64,000 nucleotides of DNA from Planomicrobium soli (GTDB lineage Bacteria > Bacillota > Bacilli > Bacillales_A > Planococcaceae), in the NCBI RefSeq assembly GCF_003014655.1, contig NZ_PYAT01000004.1, forward strand, positions 1 through 64,000, written 5' to 3'. The notes beneath the pieces were generated by a model. The model searched no databases. It had not been told where the DNA came from and saw only the letters and a list, made by a program, of their open reading frames with translations. This document shows, piece after piece, positions 46,502 to 55,626 of the stretch; the stretch's first letter is position 1, and each line of letters starts with the position of its first letter. The position numbers and the translations under genes are program-made.

Positions 46502-47476
46502 ATGAAAAGAATTTGGAAGTTTGGTGTAAGTGCAGGATTGGCAGCAGCTTTGCTTGCAGGATGCGGGCAGGAAGCAGCGCCTGCTGAGCAGGAGACGGCT
46601 ACTGAAACGCCGGCAGCGCCAGCGGAAACAGAGGCGGCATTTCCAGTAACGTTGACTGATGCGGTAGGAGACGAAATTACCATCGAAGAAGAGCCAAAAG
46701 CAATCGTTTCAATGATTCCTTCAAATACAGAAATTGCCTATGAACTTGGATTGGACGATAAGATTGTTGGTGTATCTGACTTTGACAATTATCCAGAAGA
46801 AGCGGCAGAAGTGGAAAAAATCGGCGGACAGGAATTTAACGTAGAAAAAATCATTTCTTTGCAGCCGGACATCGTGCTTGCCCATGAATCAGGTTTAGGA
46901 ATGGGCGATGCCGGACTTCAACAATTGCGTGATGCCGGAATTAAAGTTTTCGTCGTAAACAATGCGGAGAACTTCGAGCAAGTGTATGAAACAATCGATG
47001 TTATCGGCAAGGCGACCGGAGCGCAGGAAGAAGCGGAAGCTGAAATTGCCGAAATGAAACAAGAAGTGGCCGACATTGAAGAAAAAGCCGCAGCAATCAA
47101 AGAACAGAAAAAAGTATTTATTGAAGTAAGCAGTGTTCCTGAAATTTACACGACAGGAAGCGGTACGTTCATGGACGAAATGCTTTCCCTGATCAATGCT
47201 GAAAACGCAGCTGGTGATCTGGAAGGATGGGCAACTATTGATCCGGAAGCGATTGTAGACAGAAACCCGGATGTAATCGTTACAACAGAAGGGACGTACA
47301 ATCCTGAAGCTGTGGATCAAATCATGGGCCGCGGTGGATTTGCTGAGGTAGCTGCTGTAAAAGAAAAAGCTGTTTACGAGGTGGATTCCGATATGGTCAG
47401 CCGCTCAGGCCCACGCTTGACGGACGGATTGGAAGAACTGGCAAAAGCTGTTTACCCAGAGGTTTTCAGTGAATAA
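46502..47476 (+). CDS. btuF: Corrinoid ABC transporter binding lipoprotein
   Basis: A 324-residue lipoprotein with lipobox LLAGC (Cys near residue 21) and a low-complexity Glu/Ala/Pro linker before the binding domain. The rest is a class III (TroA/BtuF) binding fold with the PKAIVSMIPSNTEIAYELGL strand. It captures B12 or cobinamide outside the membrane for BtuC and BtuD. The riboswitch directly upstream and the B12 operon downstream support corrinoid over siderophore specificity. ATG 46502 follows CGGAGG; the open frame extending upstream crosses the riboswitch and is not coding. Confidence 0.9.
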   Translation: MKRIWKFGVSAGLAAALLAGCGQEAAPAEQETATETPAAPAETEAAFPVTLTDAVGDEITIEEEPKAIVSMIPSNTEIAYELGLDDKIVGVSDFDNYPEEAAEVEKIGGQEFNVEKIISLQPDIVLAHESGLGMGDAGLQQLRDAGIKVFVVNNAENFEQVYETIDVIGKATGAQEEAEAEIAEMKQEVADIEEKAAAIKEQKKVFIEVSSVPEIYTTGSGTFMDEMLSLINAENAAGDLEGWATIDPEAIVDRNPDVIVTTEGTYNPEAVDQIMGRGGFAEVAAVKEKAVYEVDSDMVSRSGPRLTDGLEELAKAVYPEVFSE

Positions 47477-48461
47477 AAGCACGGCAGCCTATATCGTTTC
47501 TCTTGTTATTCTGGGAGGAGCTGTATTGCTGGGTGTATTGGTCGGAACGGTTTCCATTTCTCCGGAAGTGCTATGGAACCGGAGTGCCGATCCTTCGGCA
47601 GCCAATATTTTATGGAATATCCGGATGCCGCGTGTTGTGCTGGCGGGTCTAGTTGGAGCTTCTCTCGCCATTGCGGGAGCAGCGTTCCAAGGACTTCTTA
47701 AAAATCCGTTAGCCGACCCCTACACTTTAGGAGTGTCGTCCGGTGCCTCAGTAGGCGCTGTGATGACGCTCTTTTTCAGTATTTCAGTGCCTTTTTTAGG
47801 GATGTTCACGCTGCCGGTCATGAGCATGATCGGGGCGCTCGCAACCATGCTTGCTGTCATGGGGTTTGCGAAATTGGTGGACCGGTCAATGAAAATGGAA
47901 ACAGTGATTCTGACCGGCATCATTTTTAGTTCTTTTCTTGGTTCGGTCATTTCACTTATGATTGCCTTGACGGGGGAAGAACTGCGCCAGATTATCGGAT
48001 GGCTGCTGGGAAGCGTATCGATGCGCGGGTGGCCTTATGTTCAAATGGCTTTGCCATTTTTTCTCGTCGGTTCTTTTGTTTTATGGCTGAATCGCCGTGA
48101 ACTGAATGCGATGCTTTTTGGGGAAGAGCGGGCCCGGCATCTAGGAGTTGATGTACGAAAAAGGAAAATGATGATTTTGATCGGCGGCTCTGTTTTAACA
48201 GGAGCAGCAGTTTCTGTTTCAGGCACCATCGGTTTTGTCGGGTTGGTTGTTCCACATATGGTCCGTCTTCTTTGGGGAGCGGATCATCGCCATGTTTTGC
48301 CATTGTCTTTCATCAACGGAGCGGCGTTGCTCATTCTTTGCGATTTAGTGGCGCGGACAATTATTTCACCGACAGAGTTGCCGATTGGAGTAATCACATC
48401 ATTTATTGGAGCGCCGGTTTTTGCGTTTATCTTTTTCCGGCAGCGGAAAGGAGGAAGTTAA
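47469..48461 (+). CDS. btuC: Corrinoid ABC transporter permease (FecCD/BtuC family)
   Basis: A 330-residue permease with about ten transmembrane helices. The NPLADPYTLGVSSGAS segment near residue 78 and the cytoplasmic loop RHLGVDVRKRKMMIL near 222, which contacts the ATPase, are family hallmarks. The start is GTG at 47469, overlapping the btuF end by eight bases. It forms the transport path for corrinoids with the ATPase domain of the next gene. Confidence 0.9.
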   Translation: MNKSTAAYIVSLVILGGAVLLGVLVGTVSISPEVLWNRSADPSAANILWNIRMPRVVLAGLVGASLAIAGAAFQGLLKNPLADPYTLGVSSGASVGAVMTLFFSISVPFLGMFTLPVMSMIGALATMLAVMGFAKLVDRSMKMETVILTGIIFSSFLGSVISLMIALTGEELRQIIGWLLGSVSMRGWPYVQMALPFFLVGSFVLWLNRRELNAMLFGEERARHLGVDVRKRKMMILIGGSVLTGAAVSVSGTIGFVGLVVPHMVRLLWGADHRHVLPLSFINGAALLILCDLVARTIISPTELPIGVITSFIGAPVFAFIFFRQRKGGS

Positions 48462-48462
48462 T

Positions 48463-49923
48463 ATGCTGCGAATAACTGGAGTAACTGGCGGTTATGGCGA
48501 GAAAAAAGTGGTTAGGGACGTTTCTTTCCATGTGAAAAAAGGCAATATGCTTGGAATATTAGGTCCCAATGGCAGCGGAAAATCGACATTGATGAAGCTG
48601 ATCAGCGGCGTCTTGCCGGCTGAAAGTGGAACCATTGAAGTGGATGGCCAGCCTATCTCGACTTTTTCTGCAAAAGAACTGGCAAGGAAAATGGCAGTCT
48701 TGCCGCAGCTTCACGCACATGCTTTCGAACATACGGTTCGGGAAACAGTGTCACTCGGCCGCTACCCGCATCAAAGCGGATGGTTTTCATCTTGGTCGGA
48801 AGAAGACGAATCCGCTGTATCGGAAGCTATGCGTTTGATGAACATCCGGCAATACGAACATACATTAATCGACCGAATGTCTGGAGGAGAGCAGCAGCGG
48901 GTATTCGTTGCTCAGGCGCTGGCGCAAAATGCTTCTATTCTGTTGCTGGATGAACCTACTAATCATTTGGATATTAATCACCAAAAAGAATTGCTTGATA
49001 CCATCAAAAAACAGGCGATCGAAAAAGAGTTGACGGTAGTGTCCATTTTTCACGACATCAACTTGGCCTCAATGTATTGCGATCAGCTGCTGCTGCTGGA
49101 CGGCGGCCAAATCCAACGCATAGGTGAACCTCATGAAGTGGTTCGCGAACAAGATATTGAAGCTGTATATAAAACCCGGGTCAGCAACCATCCGCATCCT
49201 GAGTTGCCGAAGCCGCAAATTACGCTGCTTCCCGGAATCAAGCGACCCGTTTTACAATCCCTTATCACTGCAGAAGATTTTGCCGTTTCTTCTGATTATG
49301 TTCTCTACCAAAGCCCCGTTCCATTAAAAACTGTTTCATCTGCAGTTATCAATGCGGGTGCAGGATGGTACCGGACATTTATGAACCGGCATGTCAGCGA
49401 CACTTATGAATGCGATGATAGTACACAGGAAATGGCGGATTTTATTGAGCAGGAAGGATTCAAGCCAACGGATACAGTAGGTATGATGACGGCTGTCAGG
49501 ACGGAAGATGCAATTGTCAAAGAATACATGGGACCATTTGGTTCGGTCGTCATCGTGGTCACCGCTGGAGTCGGAAATGCGGTTGACGTTTCACAGGCAC
49601 TTGATCGAGCTGTCAAAGTCGGAACAATCAATACATGGATTTTCGTCAATGGCGAGCTGTCGGATGAAGCGTTTATTCAAGCGATGATCACTGCGACAGA
49701 AGCGAAATCAAAAGCACTGCATCATGAAGAGGTGATGGATCCGCTGACGAACACGATTGCGACGGGTACATCAACAGACAGCTGCTTAGTGGCTGCTTCT
49801 CAGCAAGGCGAGCGCCTGCCTTATGCTGGACCGGTTACGGAACTAGGCAAAATGATTGGTGCCGGAGTTTTCGAATGTACGGTTAGGGCAATCCGGCTGT
49901 ATCGCGAGGCCAAAAAAAGATGA
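48463..49923 (+). CDS. Fusion of BtuD ATPase and CbiZ adenosylcobinamide amidohydrolase
   Basis: A 486-residue two-domain protein. Residues 1-250 are a BtuD-type ABC ATPase: Walker A GPNGSGKST (34-42), signature MSGGEQQR near 143 and Walker B LLLDEPTNHLD. Residues from about 265 to 486 match CbiZ, with the segments INAGAGWYRTF, VTAGVGNAVD and TNTIATGTSTDS. CbiZ removes the aminopropanol side chain of adenosylcobinamide to give adenosylcobyric acid. The fusion joins import to the first remodelling step. ATG 48463 follows AAAGGAGG; no stop or frameshift separates the domains. Downstream cbiB overlaps by four bases. Confidence 0.92.
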   Translation: MLRITGVTGGYGEKKVVRDVSFHVKKGNMLGILGPNGSGKSTLMKLISGVLPAESGTIEVDGQPISTFSAKELARKMAVLPQLHAHAFEHTVRETVSLGRYPHQSGWFSSWSEEDESAVSEAMRLMNIRQYEHTLIDRMSGGEQQRVFVAQALAQNASILLLDEPTNHLDINHQKELLDTIKKQAIEKELTVVSIFHDINLASMYCDQLLLLDGGQIQRIGEPHEVVREQDIEAVYKTRVSNHPHPELPKPQITLLPGIKRPVLQSLITAEDFAVSSDYVLYQSPVPLKTVSSAVINAGAGWYRTFMNRHVSDTYECDDSTQEMADFIEQEGFKPTDTVGMMTAVRTEDAIVKEYMGPFGSVVIVVTAGVGNAVDVSQALDRAVKVGTINTWIFVNGELSDEAFIQAMITATEAKSKALHHEEVMDPLTNTIATGTSTDSCLVAASQQGERLPYAGPVTELGKMIGAGVFECTVRAIRLYREAKKR

Positions 49924-50873
49924 TGATCCACCTCACTGTTATAGCGATCGGCTTGTTGCTGGACCGCATCATAGGTGATCCGCCAGCATGGCCGCATCCA
50001 GTCCGATGGATCGGATCTTTGATTTCGAAACTGACCAAGAAGTGGAACCATGGACCGAAGGCATACCGCAACGGCTTCTGGATGACGGGTATTGTAGCAA
50101 TATGCGCCTTTTCCGGTGCCCTTTTCTTGGTTTTGATCGGCCACTCGATTCATTGGACGATTGGTGCAGCGGTCGAAGCTTTGCTGATAGCTGCCGGCCT
50201 TGCACAAAAAAGTTTGGGGGATGCTGCAGAAGAAGTGTATCGGCCGCTCATCAAGAATGACTTAGTCAAAGCACGAGAAAAATTAGGATGGATTGTCGGC
50301 CGGGATACCGATAGGCTGAATGAAAGCGAAATTACCCGTGGTGTGGTTGAGACGGTATCCGAAAATACGAGCGACGGCATAACTGCACCGCTGTTTTGGG
50401 CGTTTTTGCTGGGTGCGCCAGGACTATGGCTGTATAAAGCCGTGAATACGTGCGATTCGATGGTCGGGTATAAAAATGAAGAATTCCAGCGGTTCGGCTA
50501 TGCATCTGCCCGTTTGGATGATTTGCTGAACTGGATTCCAAGCCGTATCACCGGACTCTTGATTTTGACGATGACTAAAAACGCACGATCTCTTACTATA
50601 CGTCAACGTTTTGTGGAGTGGAAGCGCGACGCTAAAAAGCACCCAAGCCCGAACAGCGGATGGTTGGAGGCTGCAACAGCGATACAGCTTGGCGTTGAAC
50701 TTGGCGGCATCAATACATACAAAGGGGTTGTATCGATTCGGGCGCGGATGGGCACACCTGTTTTCCCGCTCGAAGCACGCCACATCCATGAAACGACTAA
50801 ACATATGCACTTGGTGACTTTCTGGTTTTTTATCTTATTTGCAGTAGGAGGTCTATTGCTTGAACTTACCTAA
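49920..50873 (+). CDS. cbiB: Adenosylcobinamide-phosphate synthase CbiB
   Basis: A 317-residue membrane protein of the CbiB (CobD of aerobic nomenclature) family. It joins adenosylcobyric acid to (R)-1-amino-2-propanol phosphate. Conserved segments are LLLDRIIGDPPAWPHPVRWIG at the N-terminus, SENTSDGITAPLFW near 145 and KAVNTCDSMVGYKNE near 178. It uses the product of the CbiZ domain encoded just before it, and its ATG overlaps that gene by four bases. Confidence 0.93.
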   Translation: MMIHLTVIAIGLLLDRIIGDPPAWPHPVRWIGSLISKLTKKWNHGPKAYRNGFWMTGIVAICAFSGALFLVLIGHSIHWTIGAAVEALLIAAGLAQKSLGDAAEEVYRPLIKNDLVKAREKLGWIVGRDTDRLNESEITRGVVETVSENTSDGITAPLFWAFLLGAPGLWLYKAVNTCDSMVGYKNEEFQRFGYASARLDDLLNWIPSRITGLLILTMTKNARSLTIRQRFVEWKRDAKKHPSPNSGWLEAATAIQLGVELGGINTYKGVVSIRARMGTPVFPLEARHIHETTKHMHLVTFWFFILFAVGGLLLELT

Positions 50874-51939
50874 TCACGGGGCAAATCCAACGCGGTTGTA
50901 CAAACAATTAAAAATGGAACCTCCGAAACGGCTCCTGGATTTTAGTGAAAACGTCCATCCGTTTGGTCCTCCTGCGTTTTTGGATGAACTTTGGTGGGAT
51001 TTGCGAGAACTTGTCAGCCATTATCCCGATCCTGATGCAGAACCATTTCGCAGCGCAGCTGCTGTATTCCATGAAGTTGCCCCTCAACAGATTGCAGCAG
51101 GAAACGGCGCGGCAGAAGTATTTACTTGGCTTGCCCGGCGGTACCGGGAAAAGCGGGTAGCGTTAATAGAACCGGCGTTTTCCGAGTATCGGATAACGTT
51201 AGAAGCAGAGAATGCAGAAGTTGTCGCTATCCAGCTGAAAGCGGAAACCAATTGGAAACTGCCGATAGCGGAAATTATAAAAACGGTTGAAGGATGTACG
51301 GCATTATACATCTGCAATCCGCACAATCCGACAGGTTTGCTTGTTTCTAAAGAAGAAATAATGCAAATAGCGGAAGCATGCCGTAAAGCTGGATGCGAAC
51401 TGGTTGTCGATGAAGCGTTCATTGATTTTATCGGTGAGGAGCATTCGGTTGTCTCTTGCTTGAAAGAGTTTCAGAATCTTATTGTGGTCCGCTCGATGAC
51501 TAAAATGTATGCAATTCCAGGGCTCCGGCTCGGCTATGTTTTGGGAAGTCCTGCTATCATAGCAGCGTTAAAAAATGGAGCAGCCCATTGGAATGTAAAT
51601 GGGCTGTCCGCTCAAATTGGGGCGCGTTGTTTTAGGGAAGTTCAATACCGAAAACAGATCATCCGGTCCGCAAAGGAAGAACGCTTAGAAATGACCGGAT
51701 TTCTAAGGGGCAATGGTTGCACGGTAACTGATTCCGCTGTGAATTTCCTATCTTTTCAATTGCCTGATCCGGAACAATCCGACCGGTTTTTCGACGATAT
51801 GCTGAAAATTGGTATTGTGCTTCGCCACACTAAATCGTTTCAAGGAATGGATGGCCAGTGGTTCCGGATCGGCATGAAATCCGCTGATCATATGAAGAGA
51901 CTGAAGGGGGAGATAGCGAAATGGCTAACGGAAGGCTGA
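50860..51939 (+). CDS. cobD: L-threonine-O-3-phosphate decarboxylase CobD
   Basis: A 359-residue PLP enzyme of the aminotransferase fold, resembling histidinol-phosphate aminotransferase. Conserved parts are DFSENVHPFGPP, CNPHNPTGLL and the PLP lysine in SMTKMYAIPGLRLGY near residue 213. In a B12 cluster this family makes (R)-1-amino-2-propanol phosphate, the CbiB substrate, from threonine phosphate. The start is TTG at 50860 with AGGAGG upstream, overlapping cbiB by 14 bases. The name follows the Salmonella convention. Confidence 0.9.
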   Translation: MNLPNHGANPTRLYKQLKMEPPKRLLDFSENVHPFGPPAFLDELWWDLRELVSHYPDPDAEPFRSAAAVFHEVAPQQIAAGNGAAEVFTWLARRYREKRVALIEPAFSEYRITLEAENAEVVAIQLKAETNWKLPIAEIIKTVEGCTALYICNPHNPTGLLVSKEEIMQIAEACRKAGCELVVDEAFIDFIGEEHSVVSCLKEFQNLIVVRSMTKMYAIPGLRLGYVLGSPAIIAALKNGAAHWNVNGLSAQIGARCFREVQYRKQIIRSAKEERLEMTGFLRGNGCTVTDSAVNFLSFQLPDPEQSDRFFDDMLKIGIVLRHTKSFQGMDGQWFRIGMKSADHMKRLKGEIAKWLTEG

Positions 51940-52472
51940 TTTTTATCAGTGGGGGCGTCAGGAGCGGGAAAAGTGCATATGCTGAACAGCTTGTGGTGGC
52001 TTCCGGCGCAGTCCGAAACGTCTACCTTGCAAGCGGACAGGCCCACGATGCGGAAATGAGAGCGCGAATCCGGCGGCATCAGGACGACCGCTCCGGCCAA
52101 GGATGGACGACTGTTGAGCAGCCGACGGATTTAAAAAAAGTGCTTCCAAAACTTTGCAGTGGCGACGCGGTTCTTTGGGATTGTGTAACAGCTTGGCTGG
52201 CAAACGAACTTTACGAAGGCTGGGAACAAGGGACTCCATGTGCGAAAAAGCCGGGATGTATGGAACAAAAATGGCTGGAATTGCAGGAGGCAGTGATTGA
52301 ACTGCAGCATCAAGCGCAGCTTTTAGTTATTGTTTCAAATGAAGTGCTGGATGATTTTGTGCGCGACGAGATGTATCAAAGATGGCTTGGGAAAATTCAT
52401 CTCTGGTTAGTAGCCAGGGCCGATCAAGCGTTTGAACTGGAAAATGGAGCCGCTTACAGAAGGAAGGGATAA
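51921..52472 (+). CDS. cobU: Adenosylcobinamide kinase/guanylyltransferase CobU
   Basis: A 183-residue protein of the CobU family. The P-loop GGVRSGKS (residues 11-18) and the segment RIRRHQDDRSGQGWTTVE, which contains the guanylylated histidine, are intact. It phosphorylates adenosylcobinamide and activates it to adenosylcobinamide-GDP. After VSNEV the usual GIVP segment is missing, so the C-terminal part is shorter than in Salmonella. A second CobU-like protein encoded at 55.2 kb has that segment but lacks the histidine. Overlaps cobD by 19 bases. Confidence 0.9.
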   Translation: MANGRLIFISGGVRSGKSAYAEQLVVASGAVRNVYLASGQAHDAEMRARIRRHQDDRSGQGWTTVEQPTDLKKVLPKLCSGDAVLWDCVTAWLANELYEGWEQGTPCAKKPGCMEQKWLELQEAVIELQHQAQLLVIVSNEVLDDFVRDEMYQRWLGKIHLWLVARADQAFELENGAAYRRKG

Positions 52473-52473
52473 A

Positions 52474-53928
52474 ATGCGTGGAATAATGATTCAAGGCACG
52501 GCGTCTGATGTCGGAAAAAGCTTGATTTGTACAGCGTTCTGCCGGATTTTATCCGATCAAGGAATCTGCGTAGCGCCATTCAAATCCCAAAATATGTCGA
52601 ATAATTCATATGTCACTGTGCTTGGCGAGGAGATCGGCAGAGCCCAGGGTGTCCAGGCAGAAGCTGCAAGGACAGTCGCAACAGTTGACATGAATCCGAT
52701 TTTAATGAAGCCCGAAAGTGATATGAAATCGCAAGTTATTTTATTCGGCAAAAAGATCCAAACGATGGACGGCATGGATTACCGGACAAACTTTTATGAA
52801 CAAGGGCTGGCGGCAATTGACCGAGCACTGGAGAATCTTTCAAAATCCTATACGCATTTGGTCATCGAAGGAGCGGGAAGCCCTGCTGAAGTAAATTTAA
52901 ATGACCGGGAAATTGTTAACATGGCGGTAGCCGAACGCGCGGACGTTCCAGTGATCTTGGTCGCTGACATTGAACGCGGCGGCGTTTTTGCTTCAATAGT
53001 CGGCACTCTTGCCCTTATGCCGAATCCCGAACGGGTAAAAGGGTTGATAATCAATAAATTTCGCGGCGACCTCCGGTTGTTCGAAGACGGCGTTGCGTTT
53101 TTAGAAGCCTATACAAAATTGCCGGTCCTTGGGGTCATTCCGTATTTCGGCAATCATGAAATTGAGCAGGAGGATTCATTGGGCGTCCGCGAATTAACTA
53201 GAGGTGGTCTCAAAAGGTCAATCGATATGGCCGTATTAAAGCATCCTTACTTATCAAATTTCACGGATATCGAACCTTTTCTAAATGAACCGGATGTGGC
53301 AATCCGCTGGGTGGACTATGCAGAAGACATCGGTCAGCCGGATATTCTGGTCTTTCCTGGCACGAAAAACACCATTGCGGATTTGCGTTATTGGAAAAGG
53401 CAGGGACTGGAAGGCTTACTGTTATCCTTAGGCAAGGGCACTCGAATTATCGGGCTGTGCGGCGGCTTTCAAATGCTCGGCGACAGTTTAGCCGATCCAC
53501 ATGGCTTTGACGGCACGAAAACGGAATTCGAGAGGGGGCTCGGATTGATTTCTGGAATGTCTACGCACTTTATAAAAGAAAAGTTTGTTAGAAGGCGCAC
53601 TGGGACTGTAGAGCTGCATGAACAAACGTTTAAAGTTGATGGTTATGAAATTCATACTGGCAGATCGAGTTATGGAGGAAAGCCGCTTGTCTCATTTAAG
53701 AATGAAACTGAAGGAATTCAAACAGAGCGGTTGATTGGCACTCATCTTCACGGATTTTTTGATGCGTCAGAGTGCCGCCGAGCCTTTTTAGCGCCTCTTC
53801 GCCAAGAAAAAAAATTGGCGGAACCCATTTTGCAAGAACGCCCGGACCGCTATAGCCGCTTCGCTGCCCATGTAAAAGCGCATATCGACTGGGCACGAGT
53901 TGAGCAGATCATGGAGGACAAGGGATGA
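52474..53928 (+). CDS. cobQ: Cobyric acid synthase CbiP/CobQ
   Basis: A 484-residue ATP-dependent amidotransferase. The N-terminal dethiobiotin-synthetase-like domain starts GTASDVGKSLICTAFCR, and the C-terminal class I glutaminase domain has its nucleophile in GLCGGFQMLGD near residue 330. It amidates four side chains of cobyrinic acid a,c-diamide to give cobyric acid. No gene for making its substrate (cbiA or the ring enzymes) is in the window, so it may act on salvaged precursors. ATG 52474 follows AAGGAAGGG and is two bases after cobU. Confidence 0.94.
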   Translation: MRGIMIQGTASDVGKSLICTAFCRILSDQGICVAPFKSQNMSNNSYVTVLGEEIGRAQGVQAEAARTVATVDMNPILMKPESDMKSQVILFGKKIQTMDGMDYRTNFYEQGLAAIDRALENLSKSYTHLVIEGAGSPAEVNLNDREIVNMAVAERADVPVILVADIERGGVFASIVGTLALMPNPERVKGLIINKFRGDLRLFEDGVAFLEAYTKLPVLGVIPYFGNHEIEQEDSLGVRELTRGGLKRSIDMAVLKHPYLSNFTDIEPFLNEPDVAIRWVDYAEDIGQPDILVFPGTKNTIADLRYWKRQGLEGLLLSLGKGTRIIGLCGGFQMLGDSLADPHGFDGTKTEFERGLGLISGMSTHFIKEKFVRRRTGTVELHEQTFKVDGYEIHTGRSSYGGKPLVSFKNETEGIQTERLIGTHLHGFFDASECRRAFLAPLRQEKKLAEPILQERPDRYSRFAAHVKAHIDWARVEQIMEDKG

Positions 53929-54692
53929 AGCGTTTAGGGACCGGGTGGTTGCTCGCACTGCAGTTTTTCTCCGTCATACCTGTAAAGAAAGAGTTGCCGA
54001 TGGAAAAGACAAACGTAACGTCTATGTATTTGATGTTGCCGTTATTGGGCGGATTTTTGGGCAGTATTACAGCGGCCGCAATATGGGGGCTACTAGAATT
54101 TACAGAGCTCAGTCCGTTGTTTCTGGCTTTTACCGTCGTTATTTTCGGTATTCTTCTGACAGGCGGCTTGCATATGGACGGCGTTGCGGATGTCGGAGAT
54201 GCCTATTTTTCCTATCAGGACCGAAAAAAGCGCTTGGAAATAATGGAGGATCCGCGTATAGGCGCATTTGGTGCAATGGCGTTGATTTTGATTATTGTTG
54301 GAAAAATTATAGTTGTGGCAGAAGTGATCGATGAAATTTCTTTAATGGCAATAGTGCTGGTTCCTGTATTTTCAAGAATCGGTTTGCTGCTCTTTTTCAC
54401 CACCACCGGAAGCGCAAAAGAAATGGGGCTCTCAGCTTTTTTTCACCAACAAACAGACGGTAAATGGATAGCCATGGGTGCATTCATCTATCTGGCTGTT
54501 ATTTTCGGCTTATTCGGGTACTGGCAAAGCTGGGGGGCGGCTTTTGGGCTAGTTGCCCTTCTCTTAGTTTTGCTTTACGTTTACAGAAAGTGGTGCTTGA
54601 AGAATTTTGGTGGAGTGACGGGGGATTTGTTGGGAGCTTACGTAGAAGGGACGGAATTTTTGTTATGGACAGCCTTTTTATTCTTCATTTGA
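53925..54692 (+). CDS. cobS: Cobalamin synthase CobS (adenosylcobinamide-GDP ribazoletransferase)
   Basis: A 255-residue integral membrane protein with about six helices. The motif GGLHMDGVADVGDAYFS near residue 83 carries the acidic metal-binding residues of the family. It joins adenosylcobinamide-GDP with alpha-ribazole (phosphate), completing the nucleotide loop. It overlaps cobQ by four bases and the following phosphatase gene by 28 bases. Confidence 0.94.
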   Translation: MKRLGTGWLLALQFFSVIPVKKELPMEKTNVTSMYLMLPLLGGFLGSITAAAIWGLLEFTELSPLFLAFTVVIFGILLTGGLHMDGVADVGDAYFSYQDRKKRLEIMEDPRIGAFGAMALILIIVGKIIVVAEVIDEISLMAIVLVPVFSRIGLLLFFTTTGSAKEMGLSAFFHQQTDGKWIAMGAFIYLAVIFGLFGYWQSWGAAFGLVALLLVLLYVYRKWCLKNFGGVTGDLLGAYVEGTEFLLWTAFLFFI

Positions 54693-55249
54693 TCCGGCAT
54701 GCCCCGACGTTAGGAAACCAGGAAAAAAGGTATATTGGATGGACGGATGAACCGGTGGTGGCATTTAAAGCAACACCGTTTCCGGAAGTGGAAGAAGTAT
54801 GGGGGAGCGATTTACAGCGCTGCCGGCAAACGGCAGAAGTGTTGTTTCCAGCCGCTTTGTATCATCCTGATGCTGATTGGCGTGAGTGCAACTTTGGTGA
54901 ATGGGAGCAAAAAACGTACGCTGAACTTGAAAAGGTGGAAGCATATCGCAATTGGCTTGATGATCCATTTCGCATCACGCCTCCAAGCGGCGAAAATCTG
55001 GATTCAGTAGCCCGGCGTGTGGAACGGGCCGTTCGCTCTTTGCCTGTAAAAAAAGAGTTTACGATTGTTACACACGGCGGACCGATCCGCTATTTGCAGG
55101 CACGCGGAAAACAGGAAGCATTCTGGGATCAGACTGCGCTTCATGGTTATCGCTATACACTCGCGTGGAAAAACCGGCAGGCATTCGAGGAGGGAACACG
55201 ATGCACATTATTTTCGGCGGCGCCTTTAATGGCAAACGCGAATACGTGA
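54665..55249 (+). CDS. cobC: Histidine phosphatase family protein (CobC-like alpha-ribazole phosphatase)
   Basis: A 194-residue phosphoglycerate-mutase-fold phosphatase. The phosphohistidine motif is LIRHAPT near residue 10, and the second His is in THGGPIRYL near 140. In a B12 operon it should remove phosphate from adenosylcobalamin-5'-phosphate or alpha-ribazole phosphate. The ATG at 54665 sits within the end of cobS and gives the expected N-terminus; the longer open frame upstream is only the shadow of cobS. Confidence 0.85.
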   Translation: MDSLFILHLIRHAPTLGNQEKRYIGWTDEPVVAFKATPFPEVEEVWGSDLQRCRQTAEVLFPAALYHPDADWRECNFGEWEQKTYAELEKVEAYRNWLDDPFRITPPSGENLDSVARRVERAVRSLPVKKEFTIVTHGGPIRYLQARGKQEAFWDQTALHGYRYTLAWKNRQAFEEGTRCTLFSAAPLMANANT

Positions 55250-55626
55250 AAACATGGCTGAACGATCAGGAAGCCTTGTGGTGTGAAGCGGAGATGCCTG
55301 AAACGGGTTCGCTTACGATGGTTATAGCAGGAGTGGAGATCTGGGTGAAGCTTCAGCTTGAAGCGGGGAAAAGTGAAGAGGAAGTTGTGGAAAGCGCCAA
55401 GAAGGCGCTCAAGCTGAATGGAACTAGCCGGCAAATATGGATTTTAACAGATATCAATCGCGGTATTGTACCGATTGATCCTATCGAAAGGCAGCAAAGG
55501 GACATTGTCGGCCGGCTTTATCAATTTTTATTCAAAGAAGCAGAAAGTGTAACTCGGATTTGGTATGGCATACCAGAAATTATAAAAGGAGCGGATGAAT
55601 ATGAGAATTTACACAAGAACCGGTGA
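55201..55626 (+). CDS. Degenerate CobU-like protein
   Basis: A 141-residue protein related to CobU. The N-terminal P-loop is altered to GGAFNGKR (residues 6-13), lacking the final Ser/Thr. The C-terminal segment RGIVPIDPIERQQRDIVGRL matches the CobU strand that the other CobU of this operon lacks. The guanylylated histidine motif is absent. It could be a paired subunit or a decayed paralogue. ATG 55201 follows GAGGGAA. It overlaps the preceding phosphatase gene by 49 bases and the next gene by 26. Confidence 0.8.
   Translation: MHIIFGGAFNGKREYVKTWLNDQEALWCEAEMPETGSLTMVIAGVEIWVKLQLEAGKSEEEVVESAKKALKLNGTSRQIWILTDINRGIVPIDPIERQQRDIVGRLYQFLFKEAESVTRIWYGIPEIIKGADEYENLHKNR

Noticed and set aside
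54464-54664. N-terminal extension of the CobC-like phosphatase
   Set aside because: Shadow of cobS in another frame; the phosphatase family begins just before the RHG motif, which fits the ATG at 54665.
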